NCBI GenBank assembly: GCA_965261455.1
Contig: OZ253453.1
Span: 3,286,001 to 3,350,000 of the forward strand
DNA: 64,000 bases
Source: DAOUKH01 sp965261455
GTDB lineage: Bacteria > Chloroflexota > Dehalococcoidia > SHYB01
Direction of reading: 5' to 3'
The notes beneath the pieces are model-generated. The model made no database searches. It was not told where the DNA came from and worked only from the letters and a program-made list of their open reading frames with translations. Positions 61,100 to 64,000 of the stretch are shown here, in pieces. Position 1 is the stretch's first letter. Each line of letters begins with the position of its first letter. The position numbers and the translations under genes are program-made.

Positions 61100-61483
61100 A
61101 TGGCTCGAATCGCCGGCGTCGATATTCCCGATAACAAGCGCGTAGAGTTCGCGGTCCGTTATATCCACGGCATCGGGCCCACGCGGGCGAAGGCGATCGT
61201 GGAGCGGGTCGGCTTGGACGGCAACCCGCGCGTCAAAGACCTCACCGAGGACGAGTTGAACCGCGTCCGCGCCGCTATAGACGGAAGCGGTTATCTCATC
61301 GAAGGCGACCTCCGACGGGAGACCAGCCAGAACATCCGCCGGCTCATCGACATCGGCAGCTACCGGGGCTTCCGGCACCGCCGTGCCCTCCCCGTGCGGG
61401 GCCAGCGGACGAAGACCAACGCGCGGACGAAGCGCGGCGCCAAGCGCACCGTCGCCGGCAGGCGGCGGGCAGCGAAGAAGTAA
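61100..61483 (+). CDS. rpsM: 30S ribosomal protein S13
   Basis: 127 residues, ATG start (MARIAGVDIPDNKRVEFAVR). YRGFRHRRALPVRGQRTKTN and the following basic tail are standard. It is in the 30S head next to the P-site tRNA and L5/L31 bridges. Confidence 0.97.
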   Translation: MARIAGVDIPDNKRVEFAVRYIHGIGPTRAKAIVERVGLDGNPRVKDLTEDELNRVRAAIDGSGYLIEGDLRRETSQNIRRLIDIGSYRGFRHRRALPVRGQRTKTNARTKRGAKRTVAGRRRAAKK

Positions 61484-61515
61484 ACACCGCCGGACGCGGC
61501 TGAGGCAAGAAAGCT

Positions 61516-61902
61516 ATGGCAAAGAAACAACGAACGCGTAGGCGCGAACGGAAGAACGTGCCCCACGGTCGCGCCTACATCCAATCGACGTTCAACAACA
61601 CCCGAGTGACGCTCACCGACCTCGCGGGCAACGTGATCTCATGGGGGAGCTCCGGCGCCGTCGGCTTCAAGGGCTCGCGCAAAGGGACCGCCTTCGCGGC
61701 CCAACGCGCCGCCGAGGAAGCCGCCAAACGCGGCATGGAAAACGGCATGCGGCAGGTGGAAGTCATGGTGCGCGGGCCGGGAGCGGGCCGTGAGGCTGCG
61801 ATCCGGTCGCTTCAGGCGTCGGGAATCCAGGTCACCCGCATCCGCGACGTGACGCCGATTCCCCACAACGGCGTACGGGCGCGCAAGAAGCGCCGCGTCT
61901 AA
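61516..61902 (+). CDS. rpsK: 30S ribosomal protein S11
   Basis: 128 residues, ATG start. GRAYIQSTFNNTRVTLTDLA, VMVRGPGAGREAAIRSLQAS and DVTPIPHNGVRARKKRRV are invariant S11. It lies on the 30S platform near the mRNA exit. Confidence 0.97.
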   Translation: MAKKQRTRRRERKNVPHGRAYIQSTFNNTRVTLTDLAGNVISWGSSGAVGFKGSRKGTAFAAQRAAEEAAKRGMENGMRQVEVMVRGPGAGREAAIRSLQASGIQVTRIRDVTPIPHNGVRARKKRRV

Positions 61903-61934
61903 GGCTTCGGACCAAGGGAAACCAAGGAGGCAAG

Positions 61935-62564
61935 GTGGCCAGATACACCGGCCCCGTCTGTCGGCTCTGCCGCAGGACGGGAGAGAAGCTGTTTCTTAAG
62001 GGCGAGCGCTGTCTCACCCCCAAGTGCGCTATCGAGAAGCGGAGCAATCCGCCGGGCCAGCATGGCGCCTCGCGGCGTCGGCGCGTCTCGGAGCACGGTA
62101 CGCAACTTAAAGAGAAGAAGCGGGCACGCTCGATCTACGGCGTGCTCGAGCACCAGTTTTACAGGTACTACGAGGAAGCCTCGCGAAAGTCCGGCGTGAC
62201 CGGCGAACATCTGCTTGAGTTCTTGGAACGCCGGCTCGACAACGTGGTCTACCGCCTCGGCTTTGCCGAGTCGCGGGCCCAGGCCCGCCAGACCGTCCGC
62301 CACCGCCACATGACGGTGAACGGGCGGCGGGTCGACATACCGTCGTTCCGGGTCAAAGAGGGTGATGTGATCGGGTGGACCGAGCGCGCCAGAAGCACAG
62401 AGCTGTACAAGATGATCGTGGCCGACCTTCGGCGCAAGCCTCTTCCGAAATGGCTTTCACTGGACACCGAGGCCATCACCGGTAAGGTCGAGGCACTGCC
62501 CGTACAGTCCGACATGGACGTGAAGGTCGACGACCGCATGATCGTGGAGTTTTACGCTCGGTAG
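61935..62564 (+). CDS. rpsD: 30S ribosomal protein S4 (zinc form)
   Basis: 209 residues, GTG start. Cys9, Cys12, Cys26 and Cys31 (VCRLC ... RCLTPKC) mark the zinc-containing C+ type. The S4 RNA-binding domain is around 95-160 (ERRLDNVVYRLGFAESRAQA). S4 primes 30S assembly and represses the alpha operon in E. coli. Its stop codon lies inside a 19-bp tandem duplication that also carries the rpoA ribosome binding site. Confidence 0.97.
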   Translation: MARYTGPVCRLCRRTGEKLFLKGERCLTPKCAIEKRSNPPGQHGASRRRRVSEHGTQLKEKKRARSIYGVLEHQFYRYYEEASRKSGVTGEHLLEFLERRLDNVVYRLGFAESRAQARQTVRHRHMTVNGRRVDIPSFRVKEGDVIGWTERARSTELYKMIVADLRRKPLPKWLSLDTEAITGKVEALPVQSDMDVKVDDRMIVEFYAR

Positions 62565-62585
62565 GAAGTTTTACCCTCGGTAGGA
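62548..62585 (+). repeat. 19-bp tandem duplication at the rpsD/rpoA junction
   Basis: AGTTTTACGCTCGGTAGGA (62548-62566) is repeated as AGTTTTACCCTCGGTAGGA (62567-62585), one mismatch. The first copy ends S4 with TAG; the second supplies an AGGAG for rpoA. A similar 18-bp tandem copy (62637-62654 / 62655-62672) lies in the start of rpoA. Confidence 0.85.
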
Positions 62586-62594
62586 GTGGTTAGC

Positions 62595-63821
62595 GTGACA
62601 ATTGGTATTGATGAGCCGGCCCTTGAAGGTCCGATAGTTGAAGTCCCCGCGACAGTTGAAATCCCCGCGACGCCCACGATCGAGGCGGAGGAGTTGGCCG
62701 ACGACTACGGCAAGTTTGTGGCTGAACCCCTCGAGCGGGGCTTCGGCGCCACGTTGGGCAACGCCCTCCGGCGCGTGCTGCTGAACTCGGTGCTGGGCTC
62801 GGCGGTCCACGCCGTCCGCATCGACGGTGTCCAGCACGAGTACTCGACGCTGCCCGGCGTCCGCGAGGACGTAACCGAAATCATCCTTAACATCAAAGGC
62901 GTCCGCCTCCGCGGCCATTCCGACCGCCCGGGGACGCTGCGGCTCGACGTGCAGGGGCCGGGACAGGTCACCGCGGGCGACATACAGCCCTCGGCGGACT
63001 ACGACATCGTGAACCCCGAGGCCTACATCGCGAGCCTCAGTAACGCCGAGGCCCGGCTTTCGATGGAGCTGCACGTCGAACAGGGCAAGGGCTACAAGGC
63101 CGCCACGCCCGTCGAGGACGCGCCGATCGGCGTCCTCCCCGTCGATGCGATCTACACACCCGCCAGGCGGGTGAACTACCACGTCGAAAAGACCCGCGTG
63201 GGCCAGATCACCGACTACGAGAAGCTCACCATCGAAATATGGACCGACGGCTCGAAGAGTCCGTTGGAGGCGATGCGCGAGTCGGCCCAGTTGCTCGTCG
63301 AGTCGTTCGGCATGTTCGCCGGCATCGGCCTAGATGCGGAGCAGGGCCGCAAGGGCCTGCTCCTCGGCGTGTCCAGAGAGCATTACAACATGCCGGTTGA
63401 GAAGCTCGATCTGTCCGTGCGCACGCTGAACTGCCTGAAGCGCGGTAAGATCGACATGGTCGGCGAGGTACTGGACAAGAGCCGCGAAGAGCTGCTCCAA
63501 ATCAAGAACTTCGGGGAGAAGTCACTCGACGAGCTCAGCGAGCGCCTCGTCGCGCTTGGCATCGTCACTGCCGACGAGGTCGCCGTCGGCGTGACGGCCC
63601 TTGGCGACGAGGCCGACGCGGCCGACGACGGCTTGGACCTGCCCAGGTCGTTCGGGCCCGACGACGAGCCTCCCGCGCGCGAGCCCGTTCCGGAGGACGA
63701 TGAGGCCGAGTCGGAGAAGCCCCGGAGGCTCGGCGCGGAGCCGGTGAAGGACCTCTCGGCCCTCCGCGCCCTGCTCGGCGAAGAGGACAAGGGTCCGGCG
63801 AACGAAACGGAAACGGAATAG
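62595..63821 (+). CDS. rpoA: RNA polymerase alpha subunit with an acidic C-terminal extension
   Basis: 408 residues from the GTG at 62595, chosen because AGGAG (62582-62586) is 8 bases upstream; the GTG at 62586 overlaps that site. The N-terminal ~28 residues include a duplicated VEVPATVEIPAT. The alpha-NTD assembly domain follows (GFGATLGNALRRVLLNSVLG), then the alpha-CTD from ~270 (KLDLSVRTLNCLKRGKIDMV, FGEKSLDELSERL). After ~315 an acidic extension of ~90 residues runs to the stop; typical alpha is 310-340. Confidence 0.96.
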   Translation: MTIGIDEPALEGPIVEVPATVEIPATPTIEAEELADDYGKFVAEPLERGFGATLGNALRRVLLNSVLGSAVHAVRIDGVQHEYSTLPGVREDVTEIILNIKGVRLRGHSDRPGTLRLDVQGPGQVTAGDIQPSADYDIVNPEAYIASLSNAEARLSMELHVEQGKGYKAATPVEDAPIGVLPVDAIYTPARRVNYHVEKTRVGQITDYEKLTIEIWTDGSKSPLEAMRESAQLLVESFGMFAGIGLDAEQGRKGLLLGVSREHYNMPVEKLDLSVRTLNCLKRGKIDMVGEVLDKSREELLQIKNFGEKSLDELSERLVALGIVTADEVAVGVTALGDEADAADDGLDLPRSFGPDDEPPAREPVPEDDEAESEKPRRLGAEPVKDLSALRALLGEEDKGPANETETE

Positions 63822-63830
63822 GGACTGGCA

Positions 63831-64000
63831 ATGAGACATCGAAAGGCAGGGCGCCGCCTCGGGAGAAGCTCGACGCACCGTCGCGCGCTCTTCCGTAATC
63901 AGGTCACCGACTTGCTTCGCCACGAGAAGCTCGTCACCACGGAAGCCAAGGCGAAAGAAGTCCGAGGCCTTGCCGAGCGGATGATCACGCTCGGCAAGAA
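63831..64000 (+). CDS. rplQ: 50S ribosomal protein L17 (cut by the window end)
   Basis: The first 56 residues are present: MRHRKAGRRLGRSSTHRRAL, then FRNQVTDLLRHEKLVTTEAK, a standard L17 start. The ATG follows the rpoA stop by 9 bases. The rest lies beyond the window. Confidence 0.95.
   Translation, partial: MRHRKAGRRLGRSSTHRRALFRNQVTDLLRHEKLVTTEAKAKEVRGLAERMITLGK

Overview
The window is GC-rich, tightly packed bacterial chromosome with no plasmid, phage or transposase genes. The str, S10, spc and alpha ribosomal clusters run together on the + strand. S14 is the short zinc type, S4, L36 and L24 keep zinc-binding cysteines, S12 is of Firmicutes length, and GTG/TTG starts are common. With the UGSC selenoprotein, paired amidohydrolases and a CbbO/NorD-like VWA protein, this fits a free-living, perhaps marine, member of Chloroflexota (SAR202/Dehalococcoidia-like). 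That placement is inference from gene content, about 0.6 confident.

Layout. 1-3584 (+): end of a CbbQ/NorQ ATPase and its VWA partner. 4361-9529 (-): alpha/beta hydrolase, cinA, then an acyltransferase, PimA-like glycosyltransferase and CDP-alcohol phosphatidyltransferase. 9674-10469 (-): AT-richer patch with a 48-residue zinc ribbon gene and an internally duplicated hypothetical, behind a clear promoter. 10924-23655 (-): truB, rbfA, a second VWA/MoxR pair, folB, a LON-domain protein, surE, panC-panB-panD-(panG-like)-P1 peptidase, hpf, comF. 23750-30879: HAD hydrolase (+), mfd (-), then proB-proA and a small acidic protein (+). 30916-38714: membrane protein and split transketolase (-), a lone molybdopterin hydroxylase large subunit (+), rhomboid protease and acyl-CoA dehydrogenase (-). 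38837-39643 (+): DUF429. 39656-44062: two amidohydrolases (-) divergent from a selenoprotein gene and its partner (+). 44140 to the end (+): ribosomal superoperon from rpsL to a cut rplQ.

Most notable: a UGSC-family selenoprotein with an in-frame TGA at 42753-42755, the residues Sec-Gly-Ser-Cys, and a 7-bp hairpin at SECIS distance. It would be missed or split by standard gene calling. It shares a 153-bp intergenic region with two amidohydrolases; that region holds a 10-bp perfect inverted repeat whose two arms each contain a TTGACC -35 box, each followed after 17 bp by an extended -10. The two operons look co-regulated as one module.

Other points: six exact-length 66-bp in-frame repeats give S17 a tail of over 200 residues, and L4, S3, L5, S5 and RpoA also carry low-complexity extensions. 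A P1-family peptidase opens the pantothenate operon. A family of hairpin-rich dispersed repeats fills most gene-free gaps. No rRNA, tRNA or CRISPR array was seen.
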